Origin: an uncultured Campylobacter sp.
Lineage (GTDB): Bacteria > Campylobacterota > Campylobacteria > Campylobacterales > Campylobacteraceae
Direction: 5' to 3'
DNA length: 64,000 nucleotides
Assembly: GCF_947255105.1 (NCBI RefSeq)
Contig: NZ_CAMYFP010000002.1
Coordinates: 62,001-126,000, forward strand
Shown one piece after another: positions 1 to 7,024 of this stretch. Each line of letters opens with the position of its first letter. Position 1 is the stretch's first letter. The notes below the pieces were generated by a model, which was given only the letters and a program-made list of their open reading frames with translations, was not told the DNA's origin and did no database searches. A program made the position numbers and the translations under genes.

Positions 1-488
1 TTCAAGAAAATCGCCTCTTAAACAACTTAAATGTTTTAGAAAATATCAGATTGTGTGCAAGCGATGTTGGCGATGATGAGATATATTATCACTTAAAAAT
101 GGTCGGTTTTCAAAAAAGAGATCTATATAAATATCCAAATGAGTTAAGTGGCGGCATGGCAAAAAGAGTTGCTTTTATGAGAGCATATCTATCAAAGCCC
201 GATTTAATGCTTCTTGATGAGCCATTTAGCGGACTTGATATGGACTTAAAAAATTTGCTAGTAAATTTAATAATCCAAAAAGTAGAGAAAAAAGAGCTAT
301 CTTGTATTTTGGTAACTCATGATAGATTTGAAGCTGTTTTGCTTAGCCATAAAATCAACTTTTTGACCAAAAAAGGAATGAAAGTTTATAAAATTTTAGA
401 GATTGAGCAAAGTCTTAAAAACAGAGATATGGCTTTTATACAAAACGTTATAAATAACGAATTTAAGGAAACAATCTACTATGACTAG
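1..488 (+). CDS. ABC transporter ATP-binding protein (5' truncated by window edge)
   Basis: The reading frame is open from nucleotide 3 and begins at about the Q-loop, so the Walker A part lies outside the window. Visible are the ABC signature LSGGMAKRVAFMRA, Walker B with switch glutamate (LMLLDEPFSGLD) and the H-loop (LVTHD). The protein would energise import or export of an unidentified substrate at the inner membrane. Its stop overlaps the start of the downstream membrane gene by 8 nt, so the two are translationally coupled. The overall look is of the nitrate/taurine/thiamine-type import ATPases, but the substrate cannot be read from this fragment. Confidence 0.9.
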   Translation, partial: QENRLLNNLNVLENIRLCASDVGDDEIYYHLKMVGFQKRDLYKYPNELSGGMAKRVAFMRAYLSKPDLMLLDEPFSGLDMDLKNLLVNLIIQKVEKKELSCILVTHDRFEAVLLSHKINFLTKKGMKVYKILEIEQSLKNRDMAFIQNVINNEFKETIYYD

Positions 489-1503
489 ATATTTTGATAA
501 CTCAATGAAACTATTTTATATCTCATCTTGCGTTGCTATGATGCTAGGGGTCTGTTTTGCCTTGGCAAAGATGGATATCTATAAATTTATCTTTTTGCAT
601 ATTGCACCAGCTTTTGCATATAGCGGCTTTTTGCTAACTGCCCTAAAGTCGTGGCATAACTACACAAAATCCCTATTTTTAGTGAAAATAACCTTTTATT
701 TTGCCATTTTGTTAGCTTTGATTTTATCTTTTTTTGCACTAAATTTATCATATTTGTTGCTTGGAGTCTTTTGGCTTAGTTTTGCCATTGTTGCACTATT
801 TTTGATGATAAGAGATGGCAATTTAGCAAACATTAGCATAACTTTTAGCCTTTTTAGCTTTTTTTTGGTTGAAGTTTTGCTCTTTTTAAACTATGATGAG
901 AAATTTAGTGAGCTTTTTTTACATTTAAACTTAATTTTACTTTTGATTGTTGGCTTTAAAATTAGCTTAGTCATCGCAAACAAGGCATTAAAAGAGATAA
1001 AAGATGCAGTTTTTATACCAAACTTTATCGATAAAAACCTAGCTATCTTTTTTATTTTTTTATATATGATAGCTTTTTTATATGATAAAAGTGTTTCAGG
1101 CTATTTTGCCATAGCGGTTGGACTGGTTCTTTTTGCTAAACTGCGTGAGCTTTTTTATCTCATTTTACTTAAGAAGGCATATGTTTTTATCTATTTTTTA
1201 ATAACACTTTTTATGGCGATAGGTTACTTTGGGCTTGGAGTTTGTGAGCTATTTTTAGCTAACTTTAGAGTGTGGATGATAGATTTTTTATATCTCTCAT
1301 CAGTTGTGGCTATGTTTCTTTTTATCTTCAATGTCACCTCTCTTTTGCATAGTAAAGAAGAGTTAAGTTTTACAAACTCAACTAAATTTAGCTTTTTAGC
1401 TCTCTTTTTGAGCGCTATTTTGGGAAACTTTTTATACTTACAAGCTCTCTTGCTTATCACAAGCTTACTTATCTGTATAACAAATCTTAAAAATATCAAA
1501 TGA
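481..1503 (+). CDS. Multispanning membrane protein, probably NnrS-like
   Basis: A 340-residue, almost wholly hydrophobic protein with about ten to twelve predicted membrane segments. Two short stretches recall the NnrS family (haem/copper membrane proteins tied to nitric oxide stress): HIAPAFAYSGFLLTALKSW near residue 40, like the NnrS H...GFLLTA..W segment, and a later VFIPNFIDKN, like the family's IP.F segment. The match is weak and the rest of the sequence has diverged. It overlaps the preceding ABC ATPase gene by 8 nt and is likely co-transcribed with it. It could instead be an unrelated membrane partner of that ATPase. Confidence 0.5.
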   Translation: MTRYFDNSMKLFYISSCVAMMLGVCFALAKMDIYKFIFLHIAPAFAYSGFLLTALKSWHNYTKSLFLVKITFYFAILLALILSFFALNLSYLLLGVFWLSFAIVALFLMIRDGNLANISITFSLFSFFLVEVLLFLNYDEKFSELFLHLNLILLLIVGFKISLVIANKALKEIKDAVFIPNFIDKNLAIFFIFLYMIAFLYDKSVSGYFAIAVGLVLFAKLRELFYLILLKKAYVFIYFLITLFMAIGYFGLGVCELFLANFRVWMIDFLYLSSVVAMFLFIFNVTSLLHSKEELSFTNSTKFSFLALFLSAILGNFLYLQALLLITSLLICITNLKNIK

Positions 1504-1677
1504 AAGCAGAAGTTGGATTGGCAAGAGCGGCTTTATTAAATCAAAACTGTATAACTTGGTGCCAGTGTTAAAACATACTAAATGTAAGCCACAGTTACTA
1601 TCTATACTAAAAGATTTAAATTTCTTATCATTAAGACATTTAAGCTTTTTAACTTGAGTAAATGTTAGCGTTGCCAT
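1465..1677 (-). pseudogene. Remnant of a tyrosine recombinase (integrase) N-terminus
   Basis: The first ~45 codons read MATLTFTQVKKLKCLNDKKF..., followed by GLHLVCFNTGTKLYSFDL. This matches the layout of the N-terminal arm-DNA-binding domain (DUF4102 type) of P4-like phage or island integrases: 'LT...VK.LK', then 'GL.L.V...G.K...F'. The frame then loses similarity and stops after 70 codons, whereas such integrases are about 400 residues. It starts 155 nt beyond the 3' end of a tRNA-Leu gene, the usual place for an integrase. Likely the scar of a lost integrative element. Confidence 0.6.
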
Positions 1678-1831
1678 TTTATTTGCTTTTATACTTTAGT
1701 GGTTTTAGTTATACAATTTTATTGTAAATATGAAGCAATATAAAAAGAATAGCAGTAAATAAAAATAATGGTTAAAATACCCATTCTAGCGGCTGAAAAG
1801 AATTAAAAAGAATTGATTAAGAAATCTGTGA

Positions 1832-1918
1832 TGGTGCCCAGAGCCGGAATCGAACCGGCACGGAGTTGCCTCCGCCAGATTTTGAGTCTGGTGCGTCTAC
1901 CAATTTCACCACCTGGGC
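1832..1918 (-). tRNA. tRNA-Leu (anticodon CAA)
   Basis: An 87-nt cloverleaf on the minus strand. The acceptor stem GCCCAGG pairs with TCTGGGC, with A as discriminator and an encoded CCA. The D-arm is typical of leucine tRNA, the anticodon stem CCAGA/TCTGG encloses loop CTCAAAA giving CAA, there is a long variable arm as expected for leucine, and a T-arm with GGTTCGATTCC. It decodes UUG. It lies just downstream of hup on the same strand. Confidence 0.96.
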
Positions 1919-1922
1919 ATAG

Positions 1923-1941
1923 CAGAGGGAAAATCCCTCTG
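1923..1941. terminator. Hairpin between hup and tRNA-Leu
   Basis: Perfect 8-bp inverted repeat CAGAGGGA / TCCCTCTG with a 3-nt loop. The T-run (TTTT) follows on the plus strand only, so as a classic terminator it faces plus. On the minus strand it sits 13 nt after the hup stop and could define the hup mRNA 3' end or be a processing site ahead of tRNA-Leu. Confidence 0.45.
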
Positions 1942-1953
1942 TTTTAGAAGTTA

Positions 1954-2238
1954 TTATTTTTTTGAGGCTGCAACAGCGTCTTTAAGTTGCTTACCAACTT
2001 TAAATTTCACTACATTTGTAGCTGGTGATTTGTAAGTTCTATTTGTTCCTGGAACTTTACCTTCTCTAGCAGCTCTTTTTGCAGTTGAAAATGAGCCAAA
2101 GCCTATAAAGCTAACTGTTTTTTTCTCAATCAAAGCCTCAGTTATGGCCTCTAATGTCGCATCAATAACGCTTAGTGTATCTTTCTTTGAAAGACCAGCT
2201 TTTTGAGCAACGACTTGAACGAATTCAGCTTTTTTCAT
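1954..2238 (-). CDS. hup: HU-family DNA-binding protein
   Basis: 94 residues, the usual HU length. It starts MKKAEFVQVVAQKAGLSKKD, has the core GFGSFSTAKRAAREGKVPGTN and the arm ending TNVVKFKVGKQLKDAV, all diagnostic of the histone-like HU/IHF fold. It acts as a homodimer that bends and compacts chromosomal DNA. The start is supported by an AAAGGA ribosome site just upstream. It is a single-gene unit between tRNA-Arg and tRNA-Leu, all three on the minus strand. Confidence 0.97.
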   Translation of the reverse strand: MKKAEFVQVVAQKAGLSKKDTLSVIDATLEAITEALIEKKTVSFIGFGSFSTAKRAAREGKVPGTNRTYKSPATNVVKFKVGKQLKDAVAASKK

Positions 2239-2272
2239 AAATAATCCTTTAAATTGGTTTGTGGTGGTATTT

Positions 2273-2307
2273 TACAATACTTTTTTTAAAAATACAATAC
2301 TTTTTTT
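2273..2307. repeat. Direct repeat in the hup upstream region
   Basis: Two copies of a 15-nt element (TACAATACTTTTTTT on plus, AAAAAAAGTATTGTA on minus) with a period of 20 nt, ending about 35 nt before the hup start. The A-tract plus TATTGTA could form tandem promoter or protein-binding sites for hup. No function is established from sequence alone. Confidence 0.55.
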
Positions 2308-2371
2308 ACTAAAATAAGCTGTTTGTGCTACTTTTTGAGCTATTTTGTAATAAAACAGACAAATTTAAAGG

Positions 2372-2448
2372 TGGTACGCCCTAGAGAATTCGAATCTCTG
2401 ACCTTTTGAACCGCAATCAAATGCTCTATCCAGCTGAGCTAAGGGCGC
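2372..2448 (-). tRNA. tRNA-Arg (anticodon GCG)
   Basis: A 77-nt cloverleaf on minus. Acceptor GCGCCCT pairs with AGGGCGT (first pair G-U), discriminator A, CCA encoded. The D-arm contains AGCTCAGCTGGATAGAGC, the anticodon stem TTTGA/TCAAA encloses loop TTGCGGT giving anticodon GCG, and the T-arm contains GATTCGAATTC. The anticodon reads CGC/CGU. Most bacteria use ACG with A-to-I editing here, so an encoded G34 is worth noting. Confidence 0.93.
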
Positions 2449-2541
2449 ACGATTAAATTGAAAGAGTGATTGTAGCTAAATATAACTTAAGATTTCCAAA
2501 AACTAAAATTTAAAGCCAATTAAACTTTTCATAAACTATAT

Positions 2542-2547
2542 TATAAT
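2542..2547 (+). promoter_or_regulatory. -10 element of the probable pycA promoter
   Basis: A perfect TATAAT sits 35 nt before the pycA start in an AT-rich region, followed by an AAAAGG ribosome site at about 2569-2574. Campylobacter sigma-70 promoters rely mostly on the -10 box, which fits. No clear -35 is seen. Confidence 0.5.
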
Positions 2548-2581
2548 ATCATCTTACACTAGCTAAAGAAAAGGTAGAGAT

Positions 2582-4045
2582 ATGATCCATAAAATACTAA
2601 TTGCAAATAGAGGCGAGATTGCTGTAAGGATAGTAAGAGCGTGCAGGGATTTGCATCTAAAAAGCGTTGCTATCTATACAAAGCCTGATGTTGATTGTCT
2701 GCATGTAAAAATAGCCGATGAAGCATATGAGATAGGAGTTGATCCAATTCGTGGATATTTGGACTCAAAGCGGATAGTAGAGGTTGCAAAGGCGTGTGGA
2801 GCAGATGCGATACATCCAGGCTATGGCTTTTTGAGTGAGAATTATGAGTTTGCAAAAGAGGTTGAAGATGCGGGACTTATCTTTATAGGTCCAAAGTCCG
2901 ACGTCATAAGAAAGATGGGCAACAAAAACATAGCAAGGTATCTTATGAAGCGAAATGGCATACCGATAGTCCCAGGAACAGAGAAGCTAAATCACGAAGA
3001 TATCGAAACCGTTAAAAAATATGCACAACAAATTGGCTATCCAGTCATACTAAAGGCAAGTGGTGGCGGTGGCGGCAGAGGCATACGAGAAGTTTGGAAA
3101 GAAGAGGATCTTGAAAAATCTTTAGAGTCTTGCAAAAGAGAGGCGGTGGCTTTCTTTAACAATGATGAAGTTTTTATGGAAAAGCTTGTAGAAAATCCAA
3201 GACACGTTGAGTTTCAAATCATTGGCGACAACTATGGCAACATTATCCATCTTGCAGAGAGAGATTGCTCCATACAAAGAAGACACCAAAAAATCATCGA
3301 AATCGCCCCTTGCCCAACCATCAGCGAGAACCTACGAAAAACAATGGGAGTTACTGCAGTTGCCGCAGCTAAGGCTGTTGGATATACCAATGCTGGAACG
3401 ATTGAGTTTTTGCTTGATGACTATAACAATTTTTATTTTATGGAGATGAATACAAGAATTCAAGTAGAGCATGGCGTAACTGAAGAGATCACAGGAATTG
3501 ACCTTATAGTCCGCCAAATCCGCATAGCTGGTGGCGAGATACTTGATATTGAGCAAAGCGACGTTAAGCCTCAAGGCTTTGCAATAGAGGCTAGAATAAC
3601 AGCTGAAAATGTTTGGAAAAACTTCGCACCAGCGCCAGGAACTATCACAGAGTATTATCCAGCGCTTGGACCAAGCGTTAGAGTCGATAGTCACATCTAC
3701 AAAGATTACACTGTGCCGCCATTTTATGACTCACTTTTGGCAAAACTCATTGTAAGAGGAACTAGCTATGATCTAGTCATTAGCAAGCTTGAGAGGGCTT
3801 TGGAGGAATTTACCATTGAGGGTATTAGAACTACGATACCATTTTTGTTGGCGATTAGCAGGGGAAGGGACTTTAGAAGAGGCTTTTTTGATACCTCCTA
3901 TATAGAAAAAAATATGACCTCACTTCTAGCCAATACCAAAGATGAAGACATCACCAACCCAGATGAGACGATAGCTGCCATAGCGGCCGCCATTAGAAGA
4001 CTAAAAGAGCAAAGAGCACAAAAAGAGGCAGGCAAAGATGAATGA
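2582..4045 (+). CDS. pycA: Biotin carboxylase subunit of pyruvate carboxylase
   Basis: 487 residues. The biotin-carboxylase N-domain starts KILIANRGEIAVRIVRAC. The ATP-grasp glycine loop KASGGGGGRGI lies near residue 158, followed by the catalytic stretch CSIQRRHQK and EMNTRIQVEH, then the C-terminal domain. It carboxylates biotin on a partner subunit using ATP and bicarbonate. The N-terminus and the variable tail (IRRLKEQRAQKEAGKDE) resemble the Campylobacter/Helicobacter two-subunit pyruvate carboxylase A chain more than AccC; the biotin/transcarboxylase subunit is not in this window. A 57-residue gene overlaps its stop. TATAAT and ribosome sites lie upstream. Assignment to PycA rather than AccC is from family knowledge. 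Confidence 0.88.
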   Translation: MIHKILIANRGEIAVRIVRACRDLHLKSVAIYTKPDVDCLHVKIADEAYEIGVDPIRGYLDSKRIVEVAKACGADAIHPGYGFLSENYEFAKEVEDAGLIFIGPKSDVIRKMGNKNIARYLMKRNGIPIVPGTEKLNHEDIETVKKYAQQIGYPVILKASGGGGGRGIREVWKEEDLEKSLESCKREAVAFFNNDEVFMEKLVENPRHVEFQIIGDNYGNIIHLAERDCSIQRRHQKIIEIAPCPTISENLRKTMGVTAVAAAKAVGYTNAGTIEFLLDDYNNFYFMEMNTRIQVEHGVTEEITGIDLIVRQIRIAGGEILDIEQSDVKPQGFAIEARITAENVWKNFAPAPGTITEYYPALGPSVRVDSHIYKDYTVPPFYDSLLAKLIVRGTSYDLVISKLERALEEFTIEGIRTTIPFLLAISRGRDFRRGFFDTSYIEKNMTSLLANTKDEDITNPDETIAAIAAAIRRLKEQRAQKEAGKDE

Positions 4046-4211
4046 TTTTTTCAATGACTTAAAAGAGATAAAAAAAGAGCTTGAGAAAAAAGAGTCAAAT
4101 CTGGCAAAAAAAGAGGCCAAAGAGAGCTCCAATCAAACAGAGAGCAAATACCAAAGGGAAGAGCGGTTAAAGAGTGAGTTTATCGAGTATATGAAAAGAT
4201 TTGGCAAGTGA
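4038..4211 (+). CDS. Small charged protein overlapping pycA
   Basis: 57 codons: MNDFFNDLKEIKKELEKKES..., ending EFIEYMKRFGK. Its ATG lies 8 nt inside the end of pycA (ATGAATGA), indicating translational coupling. The protein is strongly helical and charged (Lys/Glu rich), likely a short coiled coil, without signal peptide or membrane segment. I do not recognise a family. The position suggests a companion of the carboxylase or a small cytosolic protein of unknown role. The open frame, coupling and coding-like composition support it being real. Confidence 0.7.
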   Translation: MNDFFNDLKEIKKELEKKESNLAKKEAKESSNQTESKYQREERLKSEFIEYMKRFGK

Positions 4212-4220
4212 GTTGCAGCT

Positions 4221-4760
4221 GTTAAATTTGAAGCTTTTGCGGCTCTGTAAATTTAAGAGATGATTATCTTTTGAAATTTAAATAGTTTTTTATATATTTA
4301 AGCTTTTTATAACTACGTAAATTTAGCTTTTATCTTTTTAAATTTCAATGTGAGTTTATATATTTAAATTTTTAGTGGCTTCGTAAATTCAACCGATAGC
4401 TCAAATTTAAGAGTTTGAGATTTAAATAGTTTTTTATACATTTGAAACTTTCTTGACTCTGTAATAAGAGAGATTGGCTTTTGAAATTTAAATAGATTTT
4501 TATAAATTTAAAGTCTTACTGCCTTTTGAAATTTAGCCAGTTTTATCTAAATTTAGATGTTGTGTTTATATGCTTAACTTTGACAGCTCTCTAAATTTAA
4601 TCAGTTTTGACTATAAATTCAATTATAACTCAAATTTAAGAGTTTGAAATTTAAATAGTTTTTTATACATTTGAAACTTTTGTGGCTTTGCAGATAAGAT
4701 AAATTATCTTTTGAAATTTAAATAGGCTTTTATAAGTTTAAAGCCTTGGTGGCTTTTTAA
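4221..4760. repeat. Degenerate tandem repeat, ~220-nt period, about 2.5 copies
   Basis: The ~530-nt gap after the small gene is built from related AT-rich blocks. The motif TTTGAAATTTAAATAG recurs near 4271, 4424 (variant), 4480, 4636 (variant) and 4712, each followed by a TTTTTTATA-like run. Larger units beginning like 'ATTTGAAACTTT..TGACTCTGTAA' start near 4227, 4438 and 4667. The last copy runs into the 3' end of the dedA gene. No open reading frame of note lies inside. It may be expanded intergenic sequence with hairpin potential; no known repeat family recognised. Confidence 0.7.
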
Positions 4761-5358
4761 TTTTAGCTCTTTTTCTTATGTAGTAGAGATATATAAGAGA
4801 GATTATGATGATAAAAACAAAAAGAAGCAGTGTTATGTAGATAATGTTTTCTTTTATGAGCTCTTTATTGTCGCCTATAAAGTAGCCAAGTCCAAGAAGT
4901 ATAGCCACCCATATGCCAGCTCCAAGAGTTGTAAAGAGTGAAAATCTCAAGATATTCATCCTAGCAAGTCCTGCAGGAAGACTTATGTATTGACGTATGC
5001 CAGGTATTAGCCTGCAATTAAATGTAGAAATTTCGCCATGTCTGTAAAAAAACTCTTCAAATTTAGCCATTTTAGCGGGCGTTATGCCGACATATCTGCC
5101 ATATTTTTCTATAAGCGCTCGTCCAAAAAAATAGCATAAAAAGTAGTTAAAAAGTGCTCCAAAAAGCGATCCTAGTGTCCCTGCAAAAAAAGCAAGATAG
5201 ATATTCATTTTGCCTTGATGAGCAAGATACCCAGATGGTATCATTGCTACTTCGCTTGGAAATGGAAAAAATGAGCTTTCCAAAAACATCATAATAAATA
5301 TGCCGATATAGCCCCAGCCATGGACCAGATCGACTATAAAATTTATTATCTCACTCAT
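4738..5358 (-). CDS. DedA-family membrane protein
   Basis: 206 residues. The DedA hallmarks are present: MFLESSFFPFPSEVAMIPSG near the N-terminus (E and FPSE), a central GRALIEKYGRYVGI, and FNCRLIPGIRQYISLPAGLARM, carrying the conserved R..P..R....AG arginines. It has several membrane segments with re-entrant helices and a basic C-terminal tail. The family is implicated in lipid carrier flipping and membrane homeostasis. It starts 5 nt after the metQ stop and is probably the last gene of the met transporter operon. Its 3' end runs into the repeat described at 4221-4760, so the last residues may be recent. Confidence 0.93.
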   Translation of the reverse strand: MSEIINFIVDLVHGWGYIGIFIMMFLESSFFPFPSEVAMIPSGYLAHQGKMNIYLAFFAGTLGSLFGALFNYFLCYFFGRALIEKYGRYVGITPAKMAKFEEFFYRHGEISTFNCRLIPGIRQYISLPAGLARMNILRFSLFTTLGAGIWVAILLGLGYFIGDNKELIKENIIYITLLLFVFIIIISLIYLYYIRKRAKIKKPPRL

Positions 5359-5363
5359 TTTGC

Positions 5364-6134
5364 TTAAAATACTGGAATTATAGTTCCGTTGTATTTTGTC
5401 TCGATAAACTTCTTCACAGTTTGGCTTGTCATTGCCTCATTTAACGCCTTTATCTTTGCACTCTCTTCATTTCCTCTTTTTACAGCTATGATGTTGCTAT
5501 ATGGACTTTCGCCACTTTCTATAGCAAGTGCGTCTTTTAGAGGGTTTAGTCCTGCATTTATTGCAAAGTTTGTGTTGATAACTGAAAGCGTAGTATCGCC
5601 CAAAGTTCTAGGGAGCTGAGCTGCCTCTATCTCTATAAATTTGAGATTTTTAGGATTGTCTGTGATATCTTTTGGTGTTTTTAGGCTATTGTTGTTTAGT
5701 GAAATTATCTTTATAGCCGCCAAAAGCTCCAAAGCTCTACTTTCGTTGGTTGGGTCGTTTGGAATGGCAACTTTATCGCCATCTTTAAGCTCACTTACAT
5801 TTTTTATCTTTTTAGAATAAACTCCCATCGGTTCTATATGAACCTTTACTGTTGCAACCAAATCAGTCTTTTCTCTAGCGTTAAACTCTTCAAGATATGG
5901 AATGTGTTGATAGTAGTTTGCATCAAGTTGTCCATCTTGCAAAGCCTTGTTTGGTATGATGTAGTCATTAAAAACTCGAATCTCAAGCTCATAACCTTTC
6001 TCTTTCAATAGAGGTTTTGCAGCCTCCAAAATCTCTGCATGTGGGATAGGTGAAGCACCTACTACAATCTTTTCTGCAGCATTTAAGGTTACAGCTAAAC
6101 TAAAAGCCAATATCAATCTAAATAAGCTTTTCAT
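5364..6134 (-). CDS. metQ: Methionine ABC transporter substrate-binding protein
   Basis: 256 residues of the NlpA/MetQ family. An N-terminal signal peptide (MKSLFRLILAFSLAVTLNAA) is followed by KIVVGASPIPHAEILE, then DANYYQHIPYLEEFN, IPNDPTNESRAL and NTNFAINAGLNP, all typical of MetQ. No lipobox cysteine is present, so unlike the E. coli lipoprotein it appears to be a free periplasmic protein. An AAGGAG ribosome site precedes the start. It is separated from metI by 218 nt containing a strong hairpin, and followed at once by dedA. It binds methionine for MetNI. Confidence 0.93.
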   Translation of the reverse strand: MKSLFRLILAFSLAVTLNAAEKIVVGASPIPHAEILEAAKPLLKEKGYELEIRVFNDYIIPNKALQDGQLDANYYQHIPYLEEFNAREKTDLVATVKVHIEPMGVYSKKIKNVSELKDGDKVAIPNDPTNESRALELLAAIKIISLNNNSLKTPKDITDNPKNLKFIEIEAAQLPRTLGDTTLSVINTNFAINAGLNPLKDALAIESGESPYSNIIAVKRGNEESAKIKALNEAMTSQTVKKFIETKYNGTIIPVF

Positions 6135-6209
6135 ACTTTCTCCTTTTTAAGCTTAACCATCTTCTAAATTTATCTACTCATATCCTCTTTGTGTGGAAAA
6201 TTTGATATG

Positions 6210-6241
6210 GTGGATAAATTTAGAGTGGCAAATTTATCCAC
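6210..6241. promoter_or_regulatory. Strong hairpin between metI and metQ
   Basis: A perfect 12-bp inverted repeat (GTGGATAAATTT, 8-nt loop, AAATTTATCCAC). A longer imperfect pairing wraps around it: the CTCTTTGTG-like sequence near 6185 against CAAAGAG near 6241. There is no U-run, so it is unlikely to be a full terminator. It could stabilise or process the mRNA so that metQ is expressed above metNI, or bind a regulator. It does not look like a SAM riboswitch. Confidence 0.5.
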
Positions 6242-6352
6242 AAAGAGCCAAACTCTCTGTGGAGTTGAGATTTTAGCAAAAAGAAAATAAATGCAAAGTA
6301 AATGAAACTTTACAAAAAGTTTTAAATTTGTAAAAACTTGCCAAATTTAGAG

Positions 6353-7024
6353 CTATTTTTTTGTTATTTTGTAGAGAAAATCCCCGCTACTTTGGATGAT
6401 CTGAACTATTATAAGCAAAACTACAACAGCGATATAGAGTATCTCGCTATCAAAGCCGTTATATCCTCTGTTTATGGCAACTGCACCAACACCGCCTCCT
6501 CCAACAACTCCAGCCATAGCAGAAAAGCCAACTATAACAATAAGTGTCATGGTAATATCTGAGATGATACTAGGAAGTGCTTCTACAAACATTACTTTAA
6601 AGATGATTTGCATATCGCTTGCGCCAAAGCTCTTCGCAGCCTCGATTATACCAGGATCGACCTCTTTAAAAGAGCTCTCTATAAGCCTTGCGATAAAGGG
6701 CATTGCACCTATTGTTAGTGGAACTATAGTTGCGGTTGTGCCAAGATTGGTGCCAATGATTAATTTAGTAAGCGGCGCTATAGCGATGATTAGTATGATA
6801 AATGGAAAAGATCTCAAAGTGTTTGTAAAGATATCCAAAACTCTGTAGAGCTTTTTGTTTGGATAGAGCCCATCTTTTGCACTAACGATAAGCAAAATTG
6901 CAAGCAAAAGTCCAAAAGCAAAGGCTATAAAGGTAGAGACAAAGCACATATAAAGTGTCTCAAAAATAGCATATGGAAATTGATCTAGAAATTTATCATA
7001 AATTCTTACTGCAAATTCTCTCAT
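6353..7024 (-). CDS. metI: Methionine ABC transporter permease
   Basis: 223 residues with about five membrane segments and the BPD-permease EAA loop IEAAKSFGASDMQIIFKVMFVEALPS around residues 120-145, plus SAMAGVVGGGGVGAVAI near the C-terminus, typical of MetI. I choose the ATG at 7024 (MREFAVRIYDKFL), which overlaps the metN stop as ATGA and gives the normal family length. An open frame continues upstream, but that part is inside metN and has no family similarity. MetI forms the membrane pore with the MetN dimer and takes substrate from MetQ. Confidence 0.94.
   Translation of the reverse strand: MREFAVRIYDKFLDQFPYAIFETLYMCFVSTFIAFAFGLLLAILLIVSAKDGLYPNKKLYRVLDIFTNTLRSFPFIILIIAIAPLTKLIIGTNLGTTATIVPLTIGAMPFIARLIESSFKEVDPGIIEAAKSFGASDMQIIFKVMFVEALPSIISDITMTLIVIVGFSAMAGVVGGGGVGAVAINRGYNGFDSEILYIAVVVLLIIVQIIQSSGDFLYKITKK

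Noticed and set aside
3332..3694. Long open frame antisense to pycA
   Set aside because: It lies wholly inside the strongly conserved carboxylase gene, has no ribosome site and no recognisable domain; a shadow of pycA codon structure.
6135..6352. SAM riboswitch or T-box upstream of metQ
   Set aside because: The hairpins lack the conserved helices and motifs of these elements; only a generic stem-loop can be claimed.
6474..6848. Open frame opposite metI
   Set aside because: Antisense to a conserved permease; its low-complexity PPPTT-type composition is what a membrane-protein gene gives on the other strand.
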